Source: Bacillota bacterium (GTDB taxonomy: Bacteria > Bacillota > Clostridia > Lachnospirales > Lachnospiraceae). From it: a stretch of 27,145 nt of DNA. The notes beneath the pieces are model-generated. The model ran no database searches and was not told where the DNA came from. It worked only from the letters and a program-made list of their open reading frames with translations. Every line of letters begins with the position of its first letter. Position 1 is the stretch's first letter. Shown here piece by piece: positions 15,070 through 22,941 of this stretch. The translations under genes and the position numbers were made by a program. The stretch lies in NCBI GenBank assembly GCA_023460575.1, contig JAEWPQ010000092.1, forward strand, positions 1 through 27,145, read 5' to 3'.

Positions 15070-16212
15070 ATGGCAGCCGAACCCAATGAAACCGCCCATG
15101 TAAATGAGATACAGAAGGAGTATACCAGGATAGATAAAGACTGGCTCAGCCTTCATTATAAAATATCCATCGGAATGGTATTGTTTGCGCTGGCCGTAGA
15201 ATGTATTATGGGTGTCATTTTAGTGAACTCGGATATGCTTAATACCTCGGTTCCACGGTTTGTTTTTAAATTTATTCTGGTGCCCAGCAGTGTGAACGCA
15301 CTGTGCATAGCTGTAGATCATGCAGTGGTGAAATCCGGTAAGATCTCCCAGACTGCAAAAAAATATACGGTTTCCATTATTAATACAGTCATCTGTTTTT
15401 CCCTGTTTACGGCGCACAGTGCGTTTACAGCTACATATTATGTGTTTGTTACGGCGGTGATTTTAACCACAGTTTATGCGAGCAGTCTGGTTACACTGAG
15501 TACTTCTGTCATTGGAGTAGTGCTGCTGGTGGTTTCCGAACTGTTCATTACCTGGGATGTGGACAAACTCACAGTTTTTCAGAGTACACTCAGGCTGGGG
15601 AATTTTTTGATTGCTCTGTTTATTATGTTTTTTGTATCGATAATATGCATGGTGGTAATTCGGTATGAACAGCGGAAAAACCGGGCCAGTATCCGAATTG
15701 AAGAGGAGCGGGTTCTATTAAAGAAAAAGCTGAAAATGGATGAGCTGACGGGTATTTACAACCGGAAAGCACTCCATGATGCGATGCGAGACTTGGAAGA
15801 CTTCAATCCCCGTGATAATTATGTGTTTGGAATTACGGATATTGATAAATTTAAAAATATTAACGACAGCTGGGGACATCAGGCTGGTGACAGATGTCTG
15901 AGAGCCTTTGCAGAACTGTTAAAAAACAGCTGTGAAAAGGCAGTTGCTTACCGGTATGGAGGAGATGAGTTTTGCCTTATATTTTATAATACTGATATCA
16001 AAGAAGCTTACGAAACGGCGGTTTTAATTCAGAACAGATTAAAGCAGGTGGATTTAAAAGAGTATCAGGGAATAAAAATGACTGCAAGCTTTGGACTTGC
16101 AGAATATCATAATGGAATGAATGCTGCAAGACTGTTTCTGAATGCAGACCAGGCGTTATATCAGGCTAAAATTACGAGAGATGCCATACGGATACATGAA
16201 GAAGAAAAATAA
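15070..16212 (+). CDS. Membrane-bound diguanylate cyclase (GGDEF)
   Basis: Makes cyclic di-GMP from two GTP. It has 380 residues: a short cytoplasmic N-terminus, about six membrane segments between residues 30 and 200, a short charged linker, and a GGDEF domain starting at DELTGIYNR (Asp224). The active-site motif is intact, GGDEF at 297-301. The inhibitory RxxD site expected nine residues before it is absent (Cys288 and Ala291 take the two positions), so product inhibition through the I-site is not expected. AGGAGAG precedes the ATG. It is the first gene of a unit with the Nramp transporter. Confidence 0.92.
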   Translation: MAAEPNETAHVNEIQKEYTRIDKDWLSLHYKISIGMVLFALAVECIMGVILVNSDMLNTSVPRFVFKFILVPSSVNALCIAVDHAVVKSGKISQTAKKYTVSIINTVICFSLFTAHSAFTATYYVFVTAVILTTVYASSLVTLSTSVIGVVLLVVSELFITWDVDKLTVFQSTLRLGNFLIALFIMFFVSIICMVVIRYEQRKNRASIRIEEERVLLKKKLKMDELTGIYNRKALHDAMRDLEDFNPRDNYVFGITDIDKFKNINDSWGHQAGDRCLRAFAELLKNSCEKAVAYRYGGDEFCLIFYNTDIKEAYETAVLIQNRLKQVDLKEYQGIKMTASFGLAEYHNGMNAARLFLNADQALYQAKITRDAIRIHEEEK

Positions 16213-16240
16213 CGTAAGATACGGAAGGGAGGTATCTGAG

Positions 16241-16303
16241 ATGTTCGATTTATTTTAAAAGGAAAAAACAAAACATCACAGGCCCAAATTAGGATTAAAG
16301 GAA
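16241..16303 (+). other. mntH: Natural start of mntH followed by in-frame TAA at codon 6
   Basis: An ATG at 16241 has an excellent ribosome binding site (AAGGGAGG). It begins MFDLF and is then stopped by TAA at 16256-16258. The same frame continues after the stop as KEKTKHHRPKLGLKELLHYV, which is coding-like and joins the Nramp protein without a break. A single base difference (AAA to TAA) explains the interruption. It may be a real nonsense mutation, a base-calling error, or a leader-peptide arrangement with re-initiation. Confidence 0.8.
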
Positions 16304-17512
16304 TTGCTTCATTATGTGGGACCAGGGCTTTTGGTCACAGTAGGTTTTATAGATCCGGGAAACTGGGCTTCCAATATTGCAGCAGGATCGGATTTTGGAT
16401 ATACATTACTTTGGATGGTAACACTGTCAACCATTATGCTGATTTTACTTCAGCACAATGTAGCACATCTGGGAATTGTAACTGGAGACTGTCTGGCTGA
16501 GGCAGCCCACAAGCATTTAAAACCCTGGCTTTCAAAAATTGTTCTGTCAACCGCAGTTCTGGCGGCAATATCTACGGCCATGGCGGAGATCCTTGGAGCG
16601 GCGATTGCTTTGAATCTGCTGTTTCGGATTCCTGTAAAACTGGCTTCTGTTCTCGTACTGGCTCTGATCCTGTGGATGCTGTTTACCAATTCATACCAGA
16701 AGCTGGAAAAGTGGATCATCGGTTTTGTCTCCATCATTGGTATTTCTTTTATTTATGAGCTGAGTATGGTGAATGTAGATTGGAATCAGGCGGTAGCGGG
16801 CTGGACAACCGTCCGGTTTCCAAAGGGCTCCATGCTTATCATTATGTCTGTACTGGGGGCAGTGGTTATGCCTCATAATTTATTTCTTCACTCAGAGATT
16901 ATACAAAGCAGACAGTGGAATTTAGAGGATGAATCCATTCAGAAGCTTCAGTTAAAATATGAATTCGCGGACACCTTATTATCCATGATTATCGGCTGGG
17001 CGATCAACAGCGCCATGATTATACTGGCAGCCACTACATTTTTCAGTAAAGGGGAGCATGTCTCAGAGCTTGGACAGGCCGCGCAGATGTTAAAACCGCT
17101 GGTTGGCCAGGGGGCAAGCCTCATTTTTGCCGTAGCACTGCTGTTTTCGGGAATTGCCTCCACTACCACTGCCGGTATGGCAGGAGGCTCCATATTTGCG
17201 GGAATGTTCGGTGAGCCTTATGATCCGGACGATCCACATACCAGGTTTGGTGTGACATGGATATTGTTGATCGCTGTGTTTGTTATATTTTTGATTCGTG
17301 ATCCGTTTAAAGGGCTGGTTTATAGTCAGATGCTTTTAAGTGTCCAGCTTCCGGTTACTGTATTTTTACAGATTTATCTTACTTCTTCAGAGAAAGTTAT
17401 GGGGAAATACAAGAATGGACTACGGGATAAGATTTTTCTTATTGCAATTGGTGTCATATTGACAATTTTAAATATAATGCTTTTAATTGCTGTAGGAAAG
17501 GGAGGAATGTAA
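16304..17512 (+). CDS. mntH: Nramp-family Mn2+/Fe2+ transporter, 5' end interrupted
   Basis: A proton-coupled divalent metal importer of the inner membrane. From a TTG at 16304 it would be 402 residues; with the coding-like stretch after the TAA and the first five codons it would be about 423. The metal-binding motifs are intact: DPGN at 17-20 in helix 1 and A186-x-x-M189 with MPHN in helix 6. Eleven or so hydrophobic helices are visible. The TTG lacks a well-placed ribosome binding site, so expression probably depends on readthrough or re-initiation after the stop at 16256. Because helix 1 is complete, a re-initiated protein could still work. The gene starts 28 nt after the cyclase gene. Confidence 0.85.
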   Translation: MLHYVGPGLLVTVGFIDPGNWASNIAAGSDFGYTLLWMVTLSTIMLILLQHNVAHLGIVTGDCLAEAAHKHLKPWLSKIVLSTAVLAAISTAMAEILGAAIALNLLFRIPVKLASVLVLALILWMLFTNSYQKLEKWIIGFVSIIGISFIYELSMVNVDWNQAVAGWTTVRFPKGSMLIIMSVLGAVVMPHNLFLHSEIIQSRQWNLEDESIQKLQLKYEFADTLLSMIIGWAINSAMIILAATTFFSKGEHVSELGQAAQMLKPLVGQGASLIFAVALLFSGIASTTTAGMAGGSIFAGMFGEPYDPDDPHTRFGVTWILLIAVFVIFLIRDPFKGLVYSQMLLSVQLPVTVFLQIYLTSSEKVMGKYKNGLRDKIFLIAIGVILTILNIMLLIAVGKGGM

Positions 17513-17547
17513 CAGTTCACGGGTCAATCATAGAGGAGGATTGTGAG

Positions 17548-18114
17548 ATGAATTTTTTGGGTACAGTTGTTCTGGAGACAGAGAGGTTAATAATACGTCC
17601 GTTTAACACAGGGGATGCCCGTGATATGTTTTATAACTGGGCAAACAGCAGTCATGTGACCAGATATTTAACCTGGCCGGTTCATGAGACGGAGGCAGAT
17701 TCAGGTGAAATTCTTAACATTTGGGTGAAGGATTATGAAGATCCTAAGAATTATAACTGGTGTATTGAGTGGAAGGAAAACCATCAGGCCATCGGCAGCA
17801 TAGGGGTAGTACACATGAATGAAGAGATTGAAGAGGCTGAGATTGGATACTGCATCGGCAAAGAATACTGGAGACAGGGTATCATGACAGAAGCCTTAAA
17901 AGCAGTAATGCGTTTTCTGTTTGAAGAAGCAGGCTTCAACCGTGTATGTGCAAGACATGATACCAATAATCCCAATTCCGGCAGAGTCATGAAAGCGGCT
18001 GGAATGCAATATGAGGGCACTATGCGCCAGGCGGGGAAAAACAATACAGGTATCTGCGACTGTACTTTATACGCTATTACAAAAGACCAATATTTTAGCA
18101 GTTCGTTGTTTTGA
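17548..18114 (+). CDS. RimJ/RimL-type GNAT acetyltransferase
   Basis: A 188-residue acetyltransferase of the Acetyltransf_3 type. The start LETERLIIRPF is diagnostic, AEIGYCIGKEYWRQGIMTEA (about 97-116) contains the CoA loop, and NPNSGRVMKAAGMQYEG follows. Family members acetylate protein N-termini or small molecules; the acceptor here is unknown. AGGAGG lies 8 nt before the ATG. It follows mntH after 35 nt. Confidence 0.88.
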   Translation: MNFLGTVVLETERLIIRPFNTGDARDMFYNWANSSHVTRYLTWPVHETEADSGEILNIWVKDYEDPKNYNWCIEWKENHQAIGSIGVVHMNEEIEEAEIGYCIGKEYWRQGIMTEALKAVMRFLFEEAGFNRVCARHDTNNPNSGRVMKAAGMQYEGTMRQAGKNNTGICDCTLYAITKDQYFSSSLF

Positions 18115-18234
18115 GGAGTTTACCGGAATAGTAAGAAAGAAAAAAGGTATGATAAAGGTAATTGCATGAAAGTCTGAAGCGATACAGAGGATTATGTGAT
18201 ACAAAACTGAAAGCATACATGCGGGAGGTTATTT

Positions 18235-19482
18235 ATGCAGACATTTAAAGAACTATATGAGCGAACAGTAAGTGCCGCACTGGCGGGAGATTTTGATCCG
18301 GCAGAAACAGATAATGGAAATTCCTATGATCCCTTTCATCTGGACTGCCTGTTAAATCCCAGCAAGCATCCGATTGTAATTCGTACGGGTACCTGCGACT
18401 GCGGGGACGGGGAACAGAAGGAATGTCTTAAGAGGTGTCCTTTTGGAGCGCTTAAGGCAGAGGAAGACGGGGTAGTGGTTGATCCGGATTTATGTCTGGG
18501 CTGTGAAAAGTGCATTGACGGCTGTGCCAGTGAGAAGCTGACAGCCAGTACGGATATCATTCCTGCCCTCAAAGCGGTAAGAAGCGCTAAGGGGCTCGTT
18601 TATGCCATGATCGCTCCGGCATTTTTAGGACAGTTTTCCAGTGATGTCACACCTGGAAAGCTTAGAAGTGCATTAAAAGAAGTGGGATTTGACGGAATGC
18701 TGGAGGTGGCTTTATTTGCCGATATTCTGACACTGAAAGAGGCTCTGGAATTTGATAAAAATATCAAAGGCAGCGGGGACTATCAGCTGACCAGCTGCTG
18801 CTGTCCCATGTGGATCGGTATGATCCGTAAGGTTTACCATCAGCTCCTGCCTCATGTACCCGGTTCTGTGTCTCCCATGGTTGCCTGCGCGAAAGTGATA
18901 AAAGTACTTCATCCCGATGCATTAACTGTGTTCATTGGTCCGTGTCTTGCGAAAAAAGCAGAGGCAAGAGAAAAGGATTTAGCCGGTGCAGTTGATTATG
19001 TTCTGACATTTCAGGAAGTGAAAAATATTTTTGATGCACTGGGAATTGACCCTGCAGCAATGGAAGAAAGTGAAAAGGATCATTCCTCCAAAGCCGGACG
19101 GATCTATGCAAGAAAGGGCGGAGTCAGCGAAGCAGTGGAGAATACCTTGAAAGCTATCAGCCCTCAGAAGGAAATTCAGATTAAGACCAAACAGGCGGAT
19201 GGAGTTCCCGGATGCAAAAAAATGATTCAGGATATTATGGATGGAAATATTGATGCTAACTTTTACGAAGGTATGGGCTGTGTGGGCGGCTGTGTAGGCG
19301 GACCCAGATCCATTCTGGGAAAAGAAGAAGGAACCGGACTGGTGAACGAATATGGAGAAAAGGCCACATATCAGCATCCGGCTGAAAATCCTTATGTAAT
19401 TGAGTTGCTTCACCGCTTAAATCTTGATACCATTGAAAGCCTGTTGGAGGAAACGGATTTATTCAGCCGTGATATTACATGA
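18235..19482 (+). CDS. [FeFe]-hydrogenase-like protein with 2[4Fe-4S] ferredoxin domain
   Basis: A 415-residue protein with a ferredoxin-like domain (Cys54, 56, 64, 68 and 87, 90, 93, 97) followed by an H-cluster domain. L1 is TSCCCPMW (186-193), with three cysteines in a row instead of the two in TSCCP; L2 is GPCLAKK (235-241); L3 has Cys349 and Cys353 in GMGCVGGCVGG. All ligands expected for the H-cluster are present, but the domain is short and differs from the classic catalytic group A. It may be a group B-type enzyme or a sensory/redox homologue. GGGAGG precedes the ATG. No hydEFG maturases are in the window. Its TGA overlaps the next ATG (ATGA). Confidence 0.85.
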   Translation: MQTFKELYERTVSAALAGDFDPAETDNGNSYDPFHLDCLLNPSKHPIVIRTGTCDCGDGEQKECLKRCPFGALKAEEDGVVVDPDLCLGCEKCIDGCASEKLTASTDIIPALKAVRSAKGLVYAMIAPAFLGQFSSDVTPGKLRSALKEVGFDGMLEVALFADILTLKEALEFDKNIKGSGDYQLTSCCCPMWIGMIRKVYHQLLPHVPGSVSPMVACAKVIKVLHPDALTVFIGPCLAKKAEAREKDLAGAVDYVLTFQEVKNIFDALGIDPAAMEESEKDHSSKAGRIYARKGGVSEAVENTLKAISPQKEIQIKTKQADGVPGCKKMIQDIMDGNIDANFYEGMGCVGGCVGGPRSILGKEEGTGLVNEYGEKATYQHPAENPYVIELLHRLNLDTIESLLEETDLFSRDIT

Positions 19483-20279
19483 TTACAAAATATGGGGATA
19501 AGATTATTGACTCCCATGTGCATATGGGGACCTATGGCCCTTATGAAATAAAAATAAAGGATCTGGCAAATGAGATGGACCGTTCTGGTGTGGCACAGGC
19601 AGTGATCTCTGATATCGGACTCAATTCCCTTGATGAACAGGGAGTTGAGAGATTCCCGGATATAGATACGATTACCTTAAACAGCCGTTCTCTTAAGATC
19701 ATAAACGAATACGGTGACAGGTTTTTATTATTATTCTGGATCCGTCCCCTTTTTGACCTGAATGAGGAACAGCTGACCCGCTTTCTTTGCGAAAACAGAG
19801 AACGGATCGGAGGATTAAAGGTTCACCCAAAAACAGCAGGTGTTCCTTTTTCCTCTTCTGATTATAGTCCTTACATAGAGATCTGCAGAAGACAGAAAAT
19901 ACCGTTTTGTATCCATACCCAGGGAGATGGTTACTGCAATATGGAATATGTATATGAAGCTGCGGTTAAGAACCCGGAGGTCACGTTTGTTGCCGTCCAT
20001 ATGGATTTAGGCGGAGACAGAAAAAGAGCCGGTGATTTTATCGCACGTTGTCCGAACCTTTACGGGGATACTACTCTCGTTTCCAAAGAGGAAATGGGAA
20101 AAGCCATTGAAAAATGCGGACCAGAGAAGATACTTTTTGGAACAGACGCCCTTGTATTTGGCAGTGACAGTTATGGGCGCTATGATGGCTTTTACGATTC
20201 CGTTCTTGAGAACTTCGGCAGGGCCGGGGCGGAGAAGGTATTTTATAAAAATGCCAGAAAGTTGTTCTGGAAGGAGTAG
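19479..20279 (+). CDS. Amidohydrolase (Amidohydro_2-type metal hydrolase)
   Basis: A TIM-barrel hydrolase or decarboxylase of 266 residues. Metal or active-site residues in order: HVH at 13-15 after DS, Lys/His at GLKVHP (His116), His146 (IHTQGDG), His174 (AVHMDLGG) and Asp223 (FGTDALV). Family members hydrolyse or decarboxylate many substrates; this one cannot be assigned. It overlaps the hydrogenase-like gene by 4 nt and is followed after 1 nt by the Vat-like gene, so all three are translationally coupled. Confidence 0.82.
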   Translation: MITKYGDKIIDSHVHMGTYGPYEIKIKDLANEMDRSGVAQAVISDIGLNSLDEQGVERFPDIDTITLNSRSLKIINEYGDRFLLLFWIRPLFDLNEEQLTRFLCENRERIGGLKVHPKTAGVPFSSSDYSPYIEICRRQKIPFCIHTQGDGYCNMEYVYEAAVKNPEVTFVAVHMDLGGDRKRAGDFIARCPNLYGDTTLVSKEEMGKAIEKCGPEKILFGTDALVFGSDSYGRYDGFYDSVLENFGRAGAEKVFYKNARKLFWKE

Positions 20280-20280
20280 T

Positions 20281-20919
20281 ATGAATAGCAATTTGACTTA
20301 CCCAAGAAAACATGACAAAGAAACAGTATACTTAAAAAATGTGGTGAAAGATCCGGCAATTGAGGTCGGGGATTATACGATTTATAATGATTATGTAAAC
20401 GATCCTGTGGATTTTGAAAAAAATAATGTGCTTTATCATTATCCGGTAAATAAAGAACGTCTGATTATTGGCAGGTACTGTTCGATTGCATGCGGAGCGA
20501 AATTTATATTTACTTCCGCCAATCACACACAGAGATCTCTGGCTGCGTATCCTTTTGGGATATTTTTTGATGAGTGGGATCTTCCTGTGGAACGTATTGC
20601 GGATACGTGGGATAATAAAGGGGATATTGTGATCGGAAATGATGTGTGGATCGGTTATGAAGCAGTTATTATGCAGGGGGTTCATATCGGCGATGGGGCA
20701 GTGATCGGGACCAGAGCTGTTGTAACAAAGGATGTGGAACCTTACTCCATCGTGGGAGGGATTCCGGCAAAAACAATTCGTTCCCGTTTTGATCAGCCGG
20801 TGGTTGATGCGCTGCTCTCTTTAAAATGGTGGGATTGGTCCGAAGAGAAAGTGAAAGAAAATTTAGAGGCAATTACTTCCGGGAATGTGAGAAAACTGTT
20901 GGAGGGTAATAGCAGGTAA
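20281..20919 (+). CDS. Vat-type xenobiotic acetyltransferase (streptogramin A acetyltransferase-like)
   Basis: A left-handed beta-helix acetyltransferase of 212 residues, close to the length of Vat proteins. It has ILYHYP-like NVLYHYPV (49-56), IGRYCSIACGAKF (63-75), the catalytic His82 in SANHTQRS, then AYPFGIF, GDIVIGNDVWIG (114-125), hexapeptide repeats to about 150, GGIPAKTIRSRF and KWWDW (182-186). All are hallmarks of VatA/VatD. Family members acetylate virginiamycin M or chloramphenicol; the activity here is inferred. The ATG at 20281 is preceded by AAGGAG inside the previous gene; a longer in-frame start at 20032 lies within the amidohydrolase gene and is rejected. Confidence 0.88.
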   Translation: MNSNLTYPRKHDKETVYLKNVVKDPAIEVGDYTIYNDYVNDPVDFEKNNVLYHYPVNKERLIIGRYCSIACGAKFIFTSANHTQRSLAAYPFGIFFDEWDLPVERIADTWDNKGDIVIGNDVWIGYEAVIMQGVHIGDGAVIGTRAVVTKDVEPYSIVGGIPAKTIRSRFDQPVVDALLSLKWWDWSEEKVKENLEAITSGNVRKLLEGNSR

Positions 20920-20923
20920 TTCC

Positions 20924-20952
20924 AGGAGGGCAGTACATTGGTCTGCCCTCCT
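20924..20952 (+). other. Perfect hairpin without U-run after the vat-like gene
   Basis: Arms 20924-20933 and 20943-20952 are perfectly complementary over 10 bp with a 9-nt loop. The next bases (GTCAATG) are not U-rich. It could be an RNA 3'-end stabiliser or a weak terminator. It lies between the Vat-like and ANT(6)-like genes, in about 100 nt without a clear promoter. Confidence 0.5.
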
Positions 20953-21021
20953 GTCAATGTAATGGGTCTGATTGATTGTCTGGAAGCAGTATGGGGAAGA
21001 TTTTGAGGAGGAATGGGTATT

Positions 21022-21894
21022 ATGAGAACAGAAAAAGAGATGTATGATCTGATTCTTGGGACAGCTCAGGATGATGACAGGATCAGAGGAGTTTACATGG
21101 GCGGGTCCAGAACAAATCCAAATGCAGTCCCGGATCTTTTTCAGGATTATGATGTAGTTTACATAGTGAAAGAGACGGAGTCTTTTATCAATGATACTTC
21201 ATGGATCGACCGCTTTGGGGATCGGCTTTTTATGCAGTATCCGGATGAAAACCCAGCTTATCCCCATAAAAAAGACGAAAGCTATGGATGGTTAATGCAG
21301 TTTTCAGACGGAAACAGGCTGGACCTTCATGTGATGATTCTGGATTGTGCCCGAAAGGATATTTCTGCCGACCGGCTTTGCAGAATCCTGATGGATAAAG
21401 ATGACATTCTCCCGGTGATCCCTGAATCATCAGATCAAAGTCATTGGGTGAAAAGACCATCGGAAACAGAATTTTTATGTACCTGCAATGAATTCTGGTG
21501 GTGTCTTGATAACGTGGCCAAGGGATTGTGGAGGAATGAGATTCCATATGTGCAGGATATGCTCAATTATCATATACGGCCCCAGCTGGTGACACTGTTA
21601 TCATGGAAGATCGGGAGCTCAACAGGTTTTTCCTGCAGTATTGGAAAATCCGGTAAGGATATGTACCGTTGGCTGTCACATGGAGAGTGGGAGAGGTTTT
21701 TAAAGACATATGGGGATGCTGAGGCAGAACATATCTGGGAGGCAGTTGTAATAATGTGTAACCTGTTTCATGAGACAGCAGGATTTGTATCGAAAGAACT
21801 TGGTTTTTTATATGACATGACGGAAGCGTCTAACTGTATGGAATATTTAAACCATGTCAGAGCGCTTCCTTCGGATGCAAAACAAGTTTATTAA
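21022..21894 (+). CDS. ANT(6)-like aminoglycoside 6-adenylyltransferase
   Basis: A nucleotidyltransferase of 290 residues related to AadE/AadK, which adenylylate streptomycin. The nucleotide-binding motif is GGSRTNPNA (27-35) followed by QDYDVVY with Asp42 and Asp44 as metal ligands; the start MRTEKEMYDLIL closely resembles AadE. Further family landmarks are WLMQFSDGNRLDLHVM and EFWWCLDNVAKGLWRNEIP. The ATG at 21022 was chosen because GAGGAGG (21005-21011) lies 10 nt upstream; an ATG at 21013 is only 1 nt from it. No transposase or plasmid gene is near, so it looks chromosomal. Resistance is not proven. Confidence 0.88.
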   Translation: MRTEKEMYDLILGTAQDDDRIRGVYMGGSRTNPNAVPDLFQDYDVVYIVKETESFINDTSWIDRFGDRLFMQYPDENPAYPHKKDESYGWLMQFSDGNRLDLHVMILDCARKDISADRLCRILMDKDDILPVIPESSDQSHWVKRPSETEFLCTCNEFWWCLDNVAKGLWRNEIPYVQDMLNYHIRPQLVTLLSWKIGSSTGFSCSIGKSGKDMYRWLSHGEWERFLKTYGDAEAEHIWEAVVIMCNLFHETAGFVSKELGFLYDMTEASNCMEYLNHVRALPSDAKQVY

Positions 21895-21939
21895 TCAGAT
21901 ATTAGACGAAAATCCTGTTAGATAAAGGAGGGGGCAGGT

Positions 21940-22821
21940 TTGGATTTTAAAAAATTACGGTATTTCAGCGAAGTTGCAAGATTAAAAAGTTTTTCAAAAG
22001 CGGCTAAAGTATTATATGTTTCACAAACGGCAGTGAGTCAGCAGATCGCTGCAATGGAAGCGGAATTAGGCGTGGAGTTGTTTTACCGTGACAAGAAAAA
22101 TGTTCGTTTAACGCTGCCTGGAGAGGTTTTTTTGCAGGATTCAAAACGCATATTAAAGTTATATGAAAATGCAGTGATAAAAACAAGGGAAGTTTCATCA
22201 GGATCGGAGGGAATGATTAAAATCGGATTTTTCAGTATGTTTGACCGTGATGTGATCGCGCCTGTTCTTTCCAGTTTCCATCAGGGATACCCAAAAGTAA
22301 AGTTAAGTATTGTCCAGTGCAATTATGAAGATATGAAATTGAATATACTCAATGGGACCATTGATATCGGATTTTATTTTCATATGGAATCAGAAGAGAT
22401 CGAAGAACTGAAGGTATATCAGACGTATCCCCAATTATGTGTGAACCGGAATCACAGACTATCAGGGAAAACAGTAATTCAGCCAAAAGATTTAAAGGCA
22501 GAACAGGTCATTTCATACATAAAAAATAAAGAGCAGTCAGATTACTATAAGGCACACCATAACTCTGATAATCCAGGACTTTCAATCGATAATTCTATTT
22601 TGGTGGAAAATATGGATGATGCTGTTATGCTTGTCAGTATGAATGCCGGGATCAGTTTCTTACCTGAAATAACGAATTTCATCAATCATGATCAAGTTGT
22701 GTTTATCAGACAGGAGGTTGAAAAGGTTCCTTTTGATGTCAATGCATACTGGTCAAAGGATAATACAAATCCTGTCCTTTACCGGTTTCTGAAAGAAATA
22801 AAGAAAAAATATTCTCTTTAA
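21940..22821 (+). CDS. LysR-type transcriptional regulator
   Basis: A 293-residue activator or repressor. The winged helix-turn-helix is at about 1-60 (FSEVARLKSFSKAAKVLYVS, then QQIAAMEAELG), and a periplasmic-binding-like effector domain occupies about 90-290. Translation starts at TTG, chosen for AAAGGAGGGGG just upstream and for the family start DFKKLRYF. It is encoded next to and in the same direction as the flavoenzyme gene, which it may control through the inverted repeats in between. The effector is unknown. Confidence 0.9.
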   Translation: MDFKKLRYFSEVARLKSFSKAAKVLYVSQTAVSQQIAAMEAELGVELFYRDKKNVRLTLPGEVFLQDSKRILKLYENAVIKTREVSSGSEGMIKIGFFSMFDRDVIAPVLSSFHQGYPKVKLSIVQCNYEDMKLNILNGTIDIGFYFHMESEEIEELKVYQTYPQLCVNRNHRLSGKTVIQPKDLKAEQVISYIKNKEQSDYYKAHHNSDNPGLSIDNSILVENMDDAVMLVSMNAGISFLPEITNFINHDQVVFIRQEVEKVPFDVNAYWSKDNTNPVLYRFLKEIKKKYSL

Positions 22822-22941
22822 ATTACATATGTAAAAGTTTTTACAATTACCTGATTGCATTTCTGTATTGGACTTTAGCTGGTACCTTTGATATTGTTAA
22901 TTTGTAAACAAAGTTCGGATAGGCAGAAGGAGAACATGATT
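22822..22941 (+). promoter_or_regulatory. Intergenic region with two inverted repeats, candidate LysR sites
   Basis: TGTAAAA/TTTTACA (22830-22836 and 22839-22845) and TTTGTAAACAAA (22901-22912) are symmetric AT-rich elements between the LysR gene and the flavoenzyme gene. A weak promoter is possible (TTGGAC 22868-22873, TATTGT 22892-22897, 18-nt gap). The first repeat follows the LysR stop directly and could also be a weak hairpin. Confidence 0.4.

Noticed and set aside
18979..19413. 144-codon minus-strand ORF opposite the hydrogenase-like gene
   Set aside because: Antisense shadow, low-complexity composition, no ribosome binding site.
20032..20280. N-terminal extension of 83 residues on the Vat-like protein
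   Set aside because: It lies wholly inside the amidohydrolase gene in another frame. The Vat family start and a ribosome binding site are at 20281.
20924..20952. Rho-independent terminator after the Vat-like gene
   Set aside because: The stem is perfect but no U-run follows on either side, so it is listed only as a hairpin.
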